Positions 1-8,482 of a stretch of DNA of 64,000 nt are shown in pieces. Both the position numbers and the translations under genes were made by a program. The stretch is from assembly GCA_036503555.1 (NCBI GenBank), contig DASXWQ010000013.1, positions 124,001 through 188,000 on the forward strand. The letters are read 5' to 3'. Below the pieces are notes generated by a model. That model was not told where the DNA came from, did not search any database, and saw only the letters and a program-made list of their open reading frames with translations. The stretch's first letter is position 1; each line of letters begins with the position of its first letter. This DNA comes from Actinocatenispora sp036503555. Lineage in GTDB: Bacteria > Actinomycetota > Actinomycetes > Mycobacteriales > Micromonosporaceae.

Positions 1-831
1 GTCGGGATCGCCGCCCGGTGCGGTCAGCCCGGGCAGCCGCAGCGACAGCGCCGTCACCGCACCCGGCCCGGACCGCCGGGCGAGCGTGGCGCTGCCACCC
101 GGCGGTACGTCGACGGCCGCGGTGCCGGTGGTCGCGCCGGGCTGCGCCGGCTTCGGGTCGGCCGTACCGGCGCGCTTCAGCACGTCGAGCACGTCGGTCG
201 CCCGGTCGGTCGGGTCGAACGTGCGCACCCCGCCCGGGTCGGCGAACTGCCGGTACGTCACGTGGTAGAACACCGGGTTCTGCTGCGTGGTCACGACCAT
301 CGAACTCGCGAACGGCATCGGCACCTTGACGTACACGCCGCCGGAGCTCTGGTCGGCGTTCGCCACCAGCGGGTACGTGAACGGCGCGCCCAGCTTGCCG
401 TCGACCAGGTCCTGGAGCGACGCGTGCACCACGTCGTGGCCGTCCAGCGTGATCGTGATCGTGCCGGTCGCCCGGACGTCGCCACCGTCCCGGGTGAACC
501 AGATCGAGTCGATCTCGCCGGGCCCGCTGTGCTCGGCGATCACGCACCCGGCCGTGGTGGTCCGCAGGCACGAGTACGTGCCGCCGAACCCGTCGTCGTT
601 GCCGCCGGTGCGGTCGAAGCTGGAGAACTGCCGGGTACGGCTGCCGTCGGCGATCTCCGCCAGCCGCTCCGGATGCCGGTAGGTGTCCCAGGCGACCGGA
701 CCGGTGGCCGTCCGGCCGGCCGGTGCGGCGTTGGCCGGTGGCTGGGCGGAGGCCGCCGCGGCGGGGACGAGCGCGGTGCCGACGAGCAGCACGACGAGCG
801 CGGTTCGGACGGTACGGCCGATGAGGGGCAT
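1..831 (-). CDS. Secreted DUF2961/GH172-like protein, N-terminal part (runs off window)
   Basis: The reading frame is open from an ATG at 831 to the window edge (277 codons), so the C-terminus lies outside. An SD-like GGAGG lies about 6 nt before the start. Residues 1-30 form a Sec signal peptide (Arg, hydrophobic run, Ala-rich cleavage region). After it come SFDRTGGNDDGF and GPGEIDSIWFTRDGG, which I recognise as conserved blocks of the DUF2961 family, now GH172, whose characterised members act on fructofuranosidic or arabinofuranosidic linkages. Inference: an extracellular glycoside hydrolase. Substrate and catalytic residues cannot be judged from this part. The fold assignment is fairly sure; the enzymatic role is less so. 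Confidence 0.72.
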   Translation of the reverse strand, partial: MPLIGRTVRTALVVLLVGTALVPAAAASAQPPANAAPAGRTATGPVAWDTYRHPERLAEIADGSRTRQFSSFDRTGGNDDGFGGTYSCLRTTTAGCVIAEHSGPGEIDSIWFTRDGGDVRATGTITITLDGHDVVHASLQDLVDGKLGAPFTYPLVANADQSSGGVYVKVPMPFASSMVVTTQQNPVFYHVTYRQFADPGGVRTFDPTDRATDVLDVLKRAGTADPKPAQPGATTGTAAVDVPPGGSATLARRSGPGAVTALSLRLPGLTAPGGDPD

Positions 832-1033
832 CGTGCGCCTCCGTGCGGGGAGGACGAATGGGGACCCGTGCGCTGCACCAGATGAGAAATCGATTTCCGT
901 CGGCGAAGCTAGGCCCTTCCGGTCGAATGTGTCAAGACACGCGGACCGGCGTCCTGGTGTGGTCCGGTCCGGACGACCGGGCAGATCTTGACCGCGCACC
1001 GGACTCGGTGGCACGCTGGGCGCCGGTCGTTAA

Positions 1034-1046
1034 CTTACGCCGTAAG
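1034..1046. promoter_or_regulatory. 13-bp palindrome upstream of the SnoaL-like gene
   Basis: CTTACGCCGTAAG is a perfect inverted repeat with one central base. It sits directly before the SD (AAGGGAG) of the gene starting at 1058, where a bound repressor would block transcription or loading. It resembles the CTTACC/GGTAAG palindrome before the HxlR-family gene at 12798-13172. A shared regulator is only a guess. Confidence 0.4.
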
Positions 1047-1057
1047 GGAGTCGTGAG

Positions 1058-1477
1058 ATGGAGAACAAGCAGGTCGTACAGGGGTTTCTCGACGCGGTCA
1101 GCGAGCGACGCATCGCCGGCCTGGCGGACTACCTGGCGGCCGACGTGGTCGACCACAACAAGATCATCCACGGCGAGCCGGACGAGCCCGGCGCCGCGTT
1201 CGAGGCGATCCGGCAGCAGCTCGCCGCGTTCGACCCGCTGCTGATGCGGGTGGACGAGCTGATCGCCGAGGGGGACCGGGTGGTCGCCCGGCTGACCATG
1301 ACCGGGCGGCACGGCGGCACCCATCCGCGGATGCCGACGCCCACCGGGCGGACGTTCGCGGTCGAAGCGATCTTCGTGTTCACCCTCGCGGACGGCAGGA
1401 TCACGCAGATCCGCGCGGTCAGCGACCGGCTCGGCCTGTTCCTCCAGCTCGGCTGGGACTGGCCGGCCGCGGCCTGA
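1058..1477 (+). CDS. SnoaL-like / ester cyclase family protein
   Basis: A 139-residue protein of the NTF2-like cone fold. The order of elements fits the SnoaL-like polyketide-cyclase or ester-cyclase family: N-terminal helices with VVDHNKIIHGEPDE, a central helix, then strands ending in HPRMPTPTGRTFAVEAIFVFTL and a final IRAVSDRLGLFLQLG. Members range from real polyketide cyclases to stress-associated proteins of unknown function. No polyketide genes are nearby, so a biosynthetic role is not supported. The start is ATG with a good AAGGGAG SD and a palindrome just upstream. The 3' end overlaps the convergent GNAT gene by 59 bp. Confidence 0.75.
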   Translation: MENKQVVQGFLDAVSERRIAGLADYLAADVVDHNKIIHGEPDEPGAAFEAIRQQLAAFDPLLMRVDELIAEGDRVVARLTMTGRHGGTHPRMPTPTGRTFAVEAIFVFTLADGRITQIRAVSDRLGLFLQLGWDWPAAA

Positions 1478-2459
1478 CATCCACTGTGGACGGTGCGGTG
1501 CGGCCGGGGTCGTCCTCGGGGTAACCGAGATCGGCGTCGGCCCACGCGACGCGCTGGTCGACCAGCCGGGTCAGCGTGTACGCCACCGGTACGAAGCCGC
1601 GCCCGCGCCAGAACGAGTCGCTCACCAGGTTCGCCGACGTCCAGCCGGCGCCGTAGTAACGGAAGCCACGCCCGGCCGCCCAGCGCTGTACGCCGGACAC
1701 CAGCGCGCCGCCGACCCCGCCCGACCGCGCCGACGCGGTGACCGCGGCGATCCCGATCGTCGCCGCCGTACGGTAGCGGCTGTCGCGGCCGGCCTGGATC
1801 ATCCCGACCGGATCGCCGTCCCGCTCCGCGACGAGCACCACCTGGTCGCCGTCCGTACGGGCGGCGTCGAGGTCGGTCCGGATCGCGTCGAGGTCGATCA
1901 GGGCCGGCCGCAGCATCGGCGACGCGGCGTGGAACCGTTGCAGCTCCAGGACCAGCCGCAGCAGCACCCCGGTCTCCTCGGGGTCCGCCGGCCGGACGGT
2001 GACGCCCGCCGGGGCTCCGGCCGCCTCCGGCGGGCCGACCGGGCGCAGGCCCTTGATCTGGTCGATGCCGAACCCCAGCTCGACCAGGTGGCCGACCGTG
2101 TCGCCGGCCGGTACCACGATGCTGTGCTCGAACCGTCCGGCAGCGGTCAGCCGGCCGGCCAGCGCGGCGTACAGCCGGCGATAGGTGTCGCGGTCCGCCG
2201 CGGCGTGCTGGGCCAGCCGGACCCGGGCGACCGGGTTGCCGGGCGGCGCCGGCAGTGTCGCGGCGAGGAAGCCGACCAGCTCGCCGTCGCGTACCGCGGC
2301 CAGCGCGGGGCCGCTGCCCTGCCAGGCACGTACGACCCGGTGCGCGACGTCGGGGTCGCGCAGGTCGGGGCCGTGCGGGTCGTCCGCGTGTCGGGCGGCG
2401 AGCAGGGCCGCCGCCGGCCGTACGAACCGGACCTCGAACGCGACGACCGCGAGTCCCAT
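1419..2459 (-). CDS. GNAT-family N-acetyltransferase, two-domain
   Basis: A protein of 346 residues. The C-terminal half (about 160-320) is a recognisable GNAT fold: VVLVAERDGDPVGMIQAG, then the acetyl-CoA loop region SGGVGGALVSGVQRWAAGRG, then a SANLVSDSFWRGRGF block typical of the family end. The N-terminal half looks like a second, degenerate GNAT domain (AAVRDGELVGFLAA, then VVPAGDTVGHLVELGFG). Such tandem GNATs are common in actinomycetes and mostly uncharacterised. I chose the ATG at 2459, preceded by AAAGGA, over more upstream frames with no SD. The last ~20 codons run into the SnoaL-like gene on the other strand. Confidence 0.75.
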   Translation of the reverse strand: MGLAVVAFEVRFVRPAAALLAARHADDPHGPDLRDPDVAHRVVRAWQGSGPALAAVRDGELVGFLAATLPAPPGNPVARVRLAQHAAADRDTYRRLYAALAGRLTAAGRFEHSIVVPAGDTVGHLVELGFGIDQIKGLRPVGPPEAAGAPAGVTVRPADPEETGVLLRLVLELQRFHAASPMLRPALIDLDAIRTDLDAARTDGDQVVLVAERDGDPVGMIQAGRDSRYRTAATIGIAAVTASARSGGVGGALVSGVQRWAAGRGFRYYGAGWTSANLVSDSFWRGRGFVPVAYTLTRLVDQRVAWADADLGYPEDDPGRTAPSTVDVRPRPASPSRAGGTGRAGR

Positions 2460-2515
2460 TGGTCTGTCCTTTGTGGACGGTGAGTCGGCATGCCCGGGTG
2501 ATCCAGGCTCGCGCC

Positions 2516-2970
2516 ATGACCGGGATCGGGCTGAGCGTCGACCACGGTACCGCGCACACCGTCGCGGTGGTCGAACCGCCGGATGGCCGACGCGAACCGC
2601 TCCCCGTCGACGGGAGCCCGCTGCCGCCCTCCGGTGTGTACGCCGGCGACGACGGCTTTCCGTCGGAAGCGGTGAATGCGTCGGGCGCGGCGGATGGCGC
2701 GGGTGCGCCGGCCGTGGTGGTGCCGCCAAGAGCGGTGGAGCCGTCAACCGCGGGGGTTCCGCCGGGTGCGCCCGCGGCGTCGGCCGCGCGGCGCGACGAG
2801 GACAACGGCGACGCCGCGATCGTCTGCGTCGTCAGCGGAAACGTGACCATGTTCGGGCAGGTCATCGACCCGGACCAGGGCGCGCCGTGGGACCCGGCCA
2901 CGGCGCGGCGCGCGCCGGTCGCGGCGACCGGGTTCGCCCGGCCACCCTGCACGTCGTCGAGCGCGGCTGA
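2516..2970 (+). pseudogene. Remnant of an Hsp70/DnaK-like ATPase gene
   Basis: From an ATG at 2516 the frame encodes GLSVDHGTAHTVAV then PVDGSPLPPSGVY, matching the phosphate-1 loop and following strand of the short Hsp70-like proteins of actinomycetes (usually DFGTxxT). After about 48 codons the similarity stops and Ala/Pro/Gly-rich sequence follows, so nearly all of the ATPase domain is missing. In another frame the sequence ends ATLHVVERG-stop at 2970. That stop lies in a hairpin arm (2963-2986) that pairs with the neighbour's stop, as at other real convergent gene ends here. This fits a decayed gene with a large internal loss and a frameshift. An unrelated short gene is possible. Confidence 0.45.
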
Positions 2971-2986
2971 GCCGTCGCTCAGCCGC
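2963..2986. terminator. Hairpin spanning paired stop codons
   Basis: GCGGCTGAG (2963-2971) pairs with CTCAGCCGC (2978-2986) around a 6-nt loop. The left arm holds a plus-strand TGA and the right arm the minus-strand stop of the RimJ-like gene. There is no T tract, as is usual in these genomes. It probably terminates transcription in both directions. Confidence 0.5.
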
Positions 2987-3539
2987 GGTCCAGCCACTCC
3001 TGCCGGGTCAGTGCGTACTCGACCTCGCCCTGCTCGGCGCCGGGCAGCGGCTCGTCGAAGTCCAGGTGGAACGTGCGGACGTACCGCATCCCGACCGAGC
3101 GCATGGTGGCGCGGGAGCCAGCGTTGACCGTCATCGTCTCGGCGAAGATCCGGTCCAGGCCGAGGTCTGAGAACCCGTAGCGGATCAGCTCGCGGGAGCC
3201 CTCGCTGGCCAGGCCCTGCCGCCAGTAGCGGCGCAGCAGCCGGTACCCCAGCTCGGCCTGGCCGTCGACCGGGCCCTGGTCCGGCCGGTCCGGCGGCTCC
3301 AGGATCCACCAGCCGACGAAGGTCCCGTCGAGGAGCCCGGCCCAGAACCCCAGCCCCGGTACGCGCCCGGCGGCGGCGAGGCGCCGCGAGTGCTGCGCCT
3401 CGACCTGCTCCCGGGTACGCGCGGGGCCGAGGTAGCGCATCACCTCGGGATCGGCGTCGAGCTCGACCTCGGCGTCGAGATGGTCGTCGGACAGCGGTTC
3501 GAGGACGAGCCGCCGGGTACGGAGCGTGGGTTGTGCCAT
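2979..3539 (-). CDS. RimJ/RimL-type GNAT acetyltransferase
   Basis: A 186-residue protein of the Acetyltransf_3 group. It begins with the typical LRTRRLVLEPLSDDHLD, followed by EVMRYLGPARTREQ and the core GYRLLRRYWRQGLASEGSRE, which holds the acetyl-CoA binding loop, then VNAGSRATMRSVGMRYV. Relatives acetylate ribosomal protein N-termini, antibiotics or small amines, so the substrate is open. The start is ATG at 3539. The gene is alone, convergent with the Hsp70-like remnant and divergent from the glycan operon across a 306-bp gap. Confidence 0.85.
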   Translation of the reverse strand: MAQPTLRTRRLVLEPLSDDHLDAEVELDADPEVMRYLGPARTREQVEAQHSRRLAAAGRVPGLGFWAGLLDGTFVGWWILEPPDRPDQGPVDGQAELGYRLLRRYWRQGLASEGSRELIRYGFSDLGLDRIFAETMTVNAGSRATMRSVGMRYVRTFHLDFDEPLPGAEQGEVEYALTRQEWLDRG

Positions 3540-3845
3540 GCCGGCATTCTCGACGCCCGCGCCCGGGGAGTCACCCGGAATTCGCGCGACGCGCCGGCCG
3601 CCCGAAACGCCCGGTCGACCGGGCGGGACGGGCGAACACCCGATGACGATGCGGCGAAAGATCGGTACGCCGCCGCGGATCCGCGCCCGCGCCCGACCCG
3701 GCACGCCTACGCTTGCGTCCCGGCCCCGCGGCGGACGCGGTGATCGCCGGCGGGGACGAACCGGAGGCGGGGGAGCGCGGCGTGAGCGGAAGCCGGAGTC
3801 GGCGGGCCGGCGTGCGGCCGGCCGCCGGGGACGACGCGTAGACCC
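3540..3845. other. 306-bp intergenic region with an 18-bp palindrome
   Basis: No gene is supported here; the frames are Arg/Pro/Gly-rich composition artefacts. The region holds a perfect 18-bp palindrome at 3608-3625 (CGCCCGGTCGACCGGGCG), which could be an operator, and a possible -10 box TACGCT at 3708-3713 facing the gene at 3846. Confidence 0.4.
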
Positions 3846-4685
3846 GTGCACCGAGGCAACCACTACTACGGTCACTCGGCCGTGCTCGCCCGGTACTGCG
3901 GGCTCGACGAACGGACCCCGCCACGCATCCACGGGTACCTCCAGCACGGGTGGAACATCGGCGACGGGCTCGCCGCCGACCACGAGTTCGTCGCCGGTAC
4001 GCCGGTGTTCGTGTGGTCGGAGCGCACCCGTCGCCGGGCGTACGCGCTGGGCCGGCACGCGACGTACGTGGTGGGCGCGCCCTGGGCGTACCTGCTGCGG
4101 ATGGCGCCGGGCCGGCCGGCCGCGCGCGAGGGCACGATCTTCTACCCGTTCCACGGGTACGAGGGGCAGCACGTGGTGGGCGACCACGGCGCGCTGGTCG
4201 CCGCGATCCGGCGTACCGAGCCGGGTCCGGTCACGATCTGCCTCTACTGGCAGGAGTTCCGGTCGAGCCGGATCCGCCGGCGGTACGAGCGGGCCGGGTT
4301 CCGGGTGATCTGCCACGGGTACCGGGGCGGCTGGGGCACCGACGTGGACCCCGGCTTCCTCGACCGGCAGCTCGCCGAGCTGCGGCGGCACCGCCGCGTC
4401 GCCTCCAACCGGCTCAGCACGGCCATCTTCTACGGCACGCTCGCCGGCTGCGAGCCCGCCGTGTACGGCGACCCGATGCAGCTGGAACGGGAGAGCGGCG
4501 CGTTCGGCGGGCAGCCGCGGATCCGGCGCGAATGGCCCGAACTGCACGGCGAGCAGGTGGATCCGGCCGTCGCCCGCGCCGTCGTGACCGCCGAGCTGGG
4601 CGCCGACCGGCTGCTCCCGCCGGGCGAACTGCGACGGATGTTCCGCTGGCCGTACGCCGACCCGACCGAGGAGACCGCCCCGTGA
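3846..4685 (+). CDS. Surface-glycan biosynthesis protein, GT-B-like (unassigned)
   Basis: A 279-residue soluble protein. Visible blocks are PRIHGYLQHGWN, a nucleotide-binding-like middle TIFYPFHGYEGQH and VTICLYWQEF, and near the end SNRLSTAIFYGTLAGCEPAVYGDPM. That last block resembles the C-terminal sugar-nucleotide region of TagF/capsule-type glycosyltransferases, where a conserved Ser/Asn loop and a late acidic residue contact the donor. I cannot name the substrate. The start is a GTG at 3846, forced by an in-frame stop at 3783; its SD is weak. It is translationally coupled (GTGA overlap) to the methyltransferase-like gene, so both probably act in one pathway. Confidence 0.6.
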   Translation: MHRGNHYYGHSAVLARYCGLDERTPPRIHGYLQHGWNIGDGLAADHEFVAGTPVFVWSERTRRRAYALGRHATYVVGAPWAYLLRMAPGRPAAREGTIFYPFHGYEGQHVVGDHGALVAAIRRTEPGPVTICLYWQEFRSSRIRRRYERAGFRVICHGYRGGWGTDVDPGFLDRQLAELRRHRRVASNRLSTAIFYGTLAGCEPAVYGDPMQLERESGAFGGQPRIRREWPELHGEQVDPAVARAVVTAELGADRLLPPGELRRMFRWPYADPTEETAP

Positions 4686-6214
4686 ACCCCACGCTGACCG
4701 GCGAGGCGATGCCGGCCTGGTCGGACCTCGACGGCACCCCCGGCCCGGCCCGCGGTGCGGCCCTCGCCCCGCTCGTCGCCACGGCCACCGGCCGTACCCT
4801 CGTCGTCGGCCCGCACGATCCCGCGCTGCTCGACGCGGTCCCGGCCGACCGGCTCACCCTGCTCGTCCGGGGCGTACCCGACGCCGAGGCGCTCGCCGCC
4901 CGCTACGCCGACCGGCCCGGTGCCACCGTCACCTGCGGCAGCCTCGCCGCGCTCACCGCCGACCCGGCGTACGACACGGTGATCGCCCTCGACGGGCTCG
5001 GCCGGCTGTCCTCCGCGGAGGGCGCCGACCTGTCCTGGGGCGCGGCGTTCGAGCGGCTGGTCGGCGCGCTCGCGCCCGGCGGTACGGTGCTGCTCGGCGT
5101 CGAGAACCTCCTCGGCCTGCACCGGCTCGTGGCGCTGCCGACCCCGCCCACCGACGGCGGCTGGTCGCCGGCCGACGAGTACGACCCGACCCGGCCGGCC
5201 GGCCTGCCCGGCGTGCGCGAGGCCCTTGCCGCCGGCGGCCTCGACGTGACCCGGGCGTACGCGGCGTTTCCGTCGCCGGTGGCGCCGACCGTGCTCGCCG
5301 GCACCGGGATCCTCGCCGACCCCGACCTGCGCGGCTACCTCGCCGCGGTACTCGCCGGTGCGTGCGCGCCGCTCTCCGGTGTGCTGACCGACCCGGCCCG
5401 GCTGGTCACCCGCGCGCTGCGGCACGGCGCCGCCGACACCCTGGCCCCGGCCTGGATCCTGTCCGCCCGCCGCCCCTCCGCCGCCGCCCCGTCGGCGCTG
5501 CCGGCCCGGTCCGCCTCACCGGTGTCGTCGGGTCTGCCGGAGGTGTGCGCGGTCGGCGCCGCGGGGCGCTCCGACGTCCATCGGGCGGCGGGCGGCGGGT
5601 GGATCCGGCGTACGGGCGGCGACACCTCGCCGGTGCCGGCCGGCCCGACGCTGGCCGACGTGCTGCTCAGCCGGGTCGCGCGGCACGAGATGCCGGCGGT
5701 ACGGGAGCTGCTGCGTACCTGGCAGGACGGCGACGCCGCGGACGTCGCCGCCGACGGCGTCGTGGTCGGGCCCGACGGCGGACTCACCGCGCTGTGGCCG
5801 GCGGGGGAGCCGGGTGCGGCGCTCCGGGCGTTCGCGGCCACGCTGGTACGCAGCGGGCTCGGGGCCGCGTGGCCGGCGGCGACCGGACCGGAGCTGGCGG
5901 AGACGCTGGCGAGGATGGCCGGCACGGATCTCGGCCAGGCGAGCGGGCACCCGGACAGCCACGCGTTCGACGAGCTGGCCGCCGAACGCGACAGGCTCAC
6001 CGCCGAGCTCGCCGCCGCGCGGGCCAAGGCGCGGTGGTACGAGGAGACGCTGAGCGCGACCGAGGGCTCGTTGCGCGAGGCGCGGCGGACCGTCGAGCTG
6101 CTGTCGGCCACCGGGCCGGCGCGCCTCGGCCGGGCGCTGGTCGGTGGTGCCCGCGCGGCCCGTCGCTCCGCCCGCGCGGTCCGGCGCCACCTGCGTACCG
6201 TGGCGGCCCGCTGA
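4682..6214 (+). CDS. Class I methyltransferase-like protein with C-terminal coiled coil
   Basis: A 510-residue protein starting at a GTG that overlaps the previous stop by 4 bp. Residues ~1-150 look like a Rossmann methyltransferase core with degenerate motifs: GRTLVVGPHDPALLDAV, then YDTVIALDGLGRL, then LAPGGTVLLGVEN, a typical post-catalytic strand. The middle (about 270-390) is Ala/Gly/Pro-rich without recognisable motifs. The end, ELAAERDRLTAELAAARAKA, predicts a coiled coil followed by a basic tail, seen in glycan-associated proteins that assemble with partner transferases. It may methylate a sugar or act as a scaffold. The canonical GxGxG is not clear, so activity is uncertain. Confidence 0.6.
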   Translation: MNPTLTGEAMPAWSDLDGTPGPARGAALAPLVATATGRTLVVGPHDPALLDAVPADRLTLLVRGVPDAEALAARYADRPGATVTCGSLAALTADPAYDTVIALDGLGRLSSAEGADLSWGAAFERLVGALAPGGTVLLGVENLLGLHRLVALPTPPTDGGWSPADEYDPTRPAGLPGVREALAAGGLDVTRAYAAFPSPVAPTVLAGTGILADPDLRGYLAAVLAGACAPLSGVLTDPARLVTRALRHGAADTLAPAWILSARRPSAAAPSALPARSASPVSSGLPEVCAVGAAGRSDVHRAAGGGWIRRTGGDTSPVPAGPTLADVLLSRVARHEMPAVRELLRTWQDGDAADVAADGVVVGPDGGLTALWPAGEPGAALRAFAATLVRSGLGAAWPAATGPELAETLARMAGTDLGQASGHPDSHAFDELAAERDRLTAELAAARAKARWYEETLSATEGSLREARRTVELLSATGPARLGRALVGGARAARRSARAVRRHLRTVAAR

Positions 6215-6230
6215 CCCGCGCCCCGGCGGG

Positions 6231-7469
6231 TTACCGGGTGAGCTCGTCGTAGAGCTCTTCGAGCTGGCGGCTCTGCCGGGCGAGGTCGAAGTGCGCGGCG
6301 ACGTGGCGGCGGGCCGCGTTCCCCAACCGGGTACGCAGCTCGTCGTCGCCGAGCAGCCGGCCGATGTTGTCGGCGAGCGCCGCACGGTCGCCCTCGTCGC
6401 CGAGCAGCCCGGTCTCGCCCGCGAGTACCGCCTCCGGGATGCCGCTGTGGTACGTGGAGACGGCCGGCACGCCGAGGCTCGCCGCCTCCAGGATCGTCGT
6501 CGGCAGTCCCTCGGCGTCGCCGTCGGGCGCGGTCCGCGACGGCGCGGCGAGGATCCTCGACGCGGCCAGGTGCCGGCGTACCTCGGCCGGCGCGCACGCG
6601 CCGAGGAACGTCGCGTCGATCCCCAGCTCCGCCGCCCGCGCGCGGGTCGCCGCCGCCAGCGGCCCGTCGCCGAGGAACAGCGCCCGCGGCCGCGGCAGCG
6701 CGGCGAGGGCCTCGACCAGGTCGTCGACACCCTTCTTCGCGACGAACCGGCCGACGAACACGACGTCCCACTCCTTCGCCACCGCCGCCGGTACGGGCGG
6801 GACCGGGACGCCGGTGTGGTGCACGCGTACCTTCGCCGGGTCGGCGCCGAGCTCGATCGCCCGGCCGCGGATGAACTCGGACACCGCCAGCACCAGCGAC
6901 GCGCGCCGGAACGCGGTACGCAGGTTGCGCCGGTGCCGCGCCCCGCGTACGCCGGGCGCGTTCGGCTGGCGGGTCACGTCGAGCCCGTGCAGGGTGACGA
7001 CGAGCGGGACGCCGAGCGCCGCGGCGGACCGGCTTACCAGCCGCCCGTCGCCACCGAAGTGCGCGTGCACCACGTCGGGCCGCAACGCGGCCAGCCGCCG
7101 GGTCAACCGCCGCGACACGCCCGTCAGCCGCAGCAGCAGCCAGCCGGCCCGGCCCCGGCGCCCCGGCGGGAACGCCAGTACGTCGGCGTCCTCGGCCAGC
7201 GGCGACGCGATCCGCACCGCCCCCAGGTACGTCGGGCGCCATCGGCGCAGCGCCGCCCCCTGGTTGCGGACGAACGTCTCGGAACCCGGCAGCAGGCAGC
7301 TCCGCCAGATCACGACCCGCCGGCCGCCGTCCCGTCCGGACCCGCAGGACGCCACATCCCGCACGGCCGGGTCGTCCGCCACATCCGGGTCCCGGACGGT
7401 CTGGTCGGAAGCGACGGTCTCCGACGGTGCGTCGGCCCTGCCAAGCGGACCGGGGTACGGACGGCTCAC
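6231..7469 (-). CDS. Glycosyltransferase family 4
   Basis: A 412-residue GT-B enzyme. It shows the acceptor-side block RPDVVHAHFGGDGRL, then VPLVVTLHGLDVTRQP, the inter-domain VVFVGRFVAKKGVDDLVEAL, and the donor-binding EGLPTTILEAASLGVPAVS with the EX7E glutamates. These are hallmarks of retaining GT4 enzymes related to colanic-acid type WcaL and mannosyltransferases. The start is a GTG at 7469 overlapping the GT2 stop by 4 bp (GTGA), so the two are coupled. Residues ~1-50 before the fold are poorly conserved. Likely role: cytoplasmic addition of a hexose to a lipid-linked or surface glycan. Donor unknown. Confidence 0.88.
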   Translation of the reverse strand: MSRPYPGPLGRADAPSETVASDQTVRDPDVADDPAVRDVASCGSGRDGGRRVVIWRSCLLPGSETFVRNQGAALRRWRPTYLGAVRIASPLAEDADVLAFPPGRRGRAGWLLLRLTGVSRRLTRRLAALRPDVVHAHFGGDGRLVSRSAAALGVPLVVTLHGLDVTRQPNAPGVRGARHRRNLRTAFRRASLVLAVSEFIRGRAIELGADPAKVRVHHTGVPVPPVPAAVAKEWDVVFVGRFVAKKGVDDLVEALAALPRPRALFLGDGPLAAATRARAAELGIDATFLGACAPAEVRRHLAASRILAAPSRTAPDGDAEGLPTTILEAASLGVPAVSTYHSGIPEAVLAGETGLLGDEGDRAALADNIGRLLGDDELRTRLGNAARRHVAAHFDLARQSRQLEELYDELTR

Positions 7470-8482
7470 GCGCCGGTCCCGTGCTCCGGCTCGACAACCA
7501 GCCGCGCGGCCGGCTCGACCACCGCCACGGCGGGCTCGGCGTCGGCAGGCCGGCGGCGACTCAGGATCCGGTCCCGCAGCCGGTGCCGGAGGTCCGGCGG
7601 GATCAGCCAGATCTGCAGGTACGTCAGGTAGTCGATGGCGCCGGGCCGTCCGTGCTCGCGCGCCTCCCGCAGCAGCTCCCGGAACACCGCCGTACTGCGG
7701 GTGGGCGCGGCCATCGAGGCGATCACGCTCATCGTCAGCGCGGCGTACGCCCGCGGTGTGAGCAGCGGCCGGCTGTCGCGCAGCCAGGCCAGGCACTGCT
7801 CCCAGGGCGAGTGGAGGCTGATCCGCGGCCGGTCCTCGTCGGTGTGCCAGCGCACGAGCGGCTCCGCGGCGACGACCAGGTCGACGTCGTCGTGGTCCAG
7901 CGCGCGGAGGGTCCAGTCCAGTTCCTGCATCCGGCGTACCCCGACGGCGAACGGGACGCGCCGCAGCAGCGCGGTCGGCGCGAGGATCGTCGAGGTCTGG
8001 ATGAAGCCGTCACCGTGGAACAGTCCGCGCCGCACGGTCAGGTACTCGCTGAGCGGCTCGCCCTCCGCGGGGAGCCGGCGCGGCATCACGAACTCGGCCC
8101 GCGGCGTTCTGTTGACGAGCCGGCACGCCACGATCGGCTGCGGGACAGCGGCGGCCCGGGCGAGGTCGAGCTGGACGGCGAGCTTCTCGGGGAACCACTC
8201 GTCGTCGTCGTCGAGCAGCGCCGTCCACGCGGCCCGCGCCTCGCGTACGCCGACGTTGCGGGCGTTGGGTCCGCCGCCCTTCTTCGGCAGCCGGACGAGG
8301 CGGAGCCGGTCGTCGGCGATGGCGGCCAGCGTCGCGCACGTGTCGTCGTCCGGCCCGTCAACGACGACGACGACCTCGATGTCCGTGACGGTCTGGGCGA
8401 GCGCGCTGCGGACCGCGCGGGCCACCAGTTCGGGCCGGGAGTACGTGGGGATGACGACGCTGACCTCGGGCGTGGCGGACAT
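7466..8482 (-). CDS. Glycosyltransferase family 2
   Basis: A 338-residue GT-A enzyme. It opens with EVSVVIPTYSRPELVARAVRS, continues with IEVVVVVDGPDDDT, and carries the metal-binding DXD region ALLDDDDEWFPEKL at about residue 100. QELDWTLRALDHDDVDL fits the ED/DW acceptor segment. No transmembrane helices are seen, so it should work at the cytoplasmic face. The ATG at 8482 follows GGAAGCAGG; upstream codons in frame lack an SD and read as intergenic. It is the first gene of a two-gene unit with the GT4, facing the 3846-6214 pair. The four probably serve one glycan. Confidence 0.88.
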   Translation of the reverse strand: MSATPEVSVVIPTYSRPELVARAVRSALAQTVTDIEVVVVVDGPDDDTCATLAAIADDRLRLVRLPKKGGGPNARNVGVREARAAWTALLDDDDEWFPEKLAVQLDLARAAAVPQPIVACRLVNRTPRAEFVMPRRLPAEGEPLSEYLTVRRGLFHGDGFIQTSTILAPTALLRRVPFAVGVRRMQELDWTLRALDHDDVDLVVAAEPLVRWHTDEDRPRISLHSPWEQCLAWLRDSRPLLTPRAYAALTMSVIASMAAPTRSTAVFRELLREAREHGRPGAIDYLTYLQIWLIPPDLRHRLRDRILSRRRPADAEPAVAVVEPAARLVVEPEHGTGA

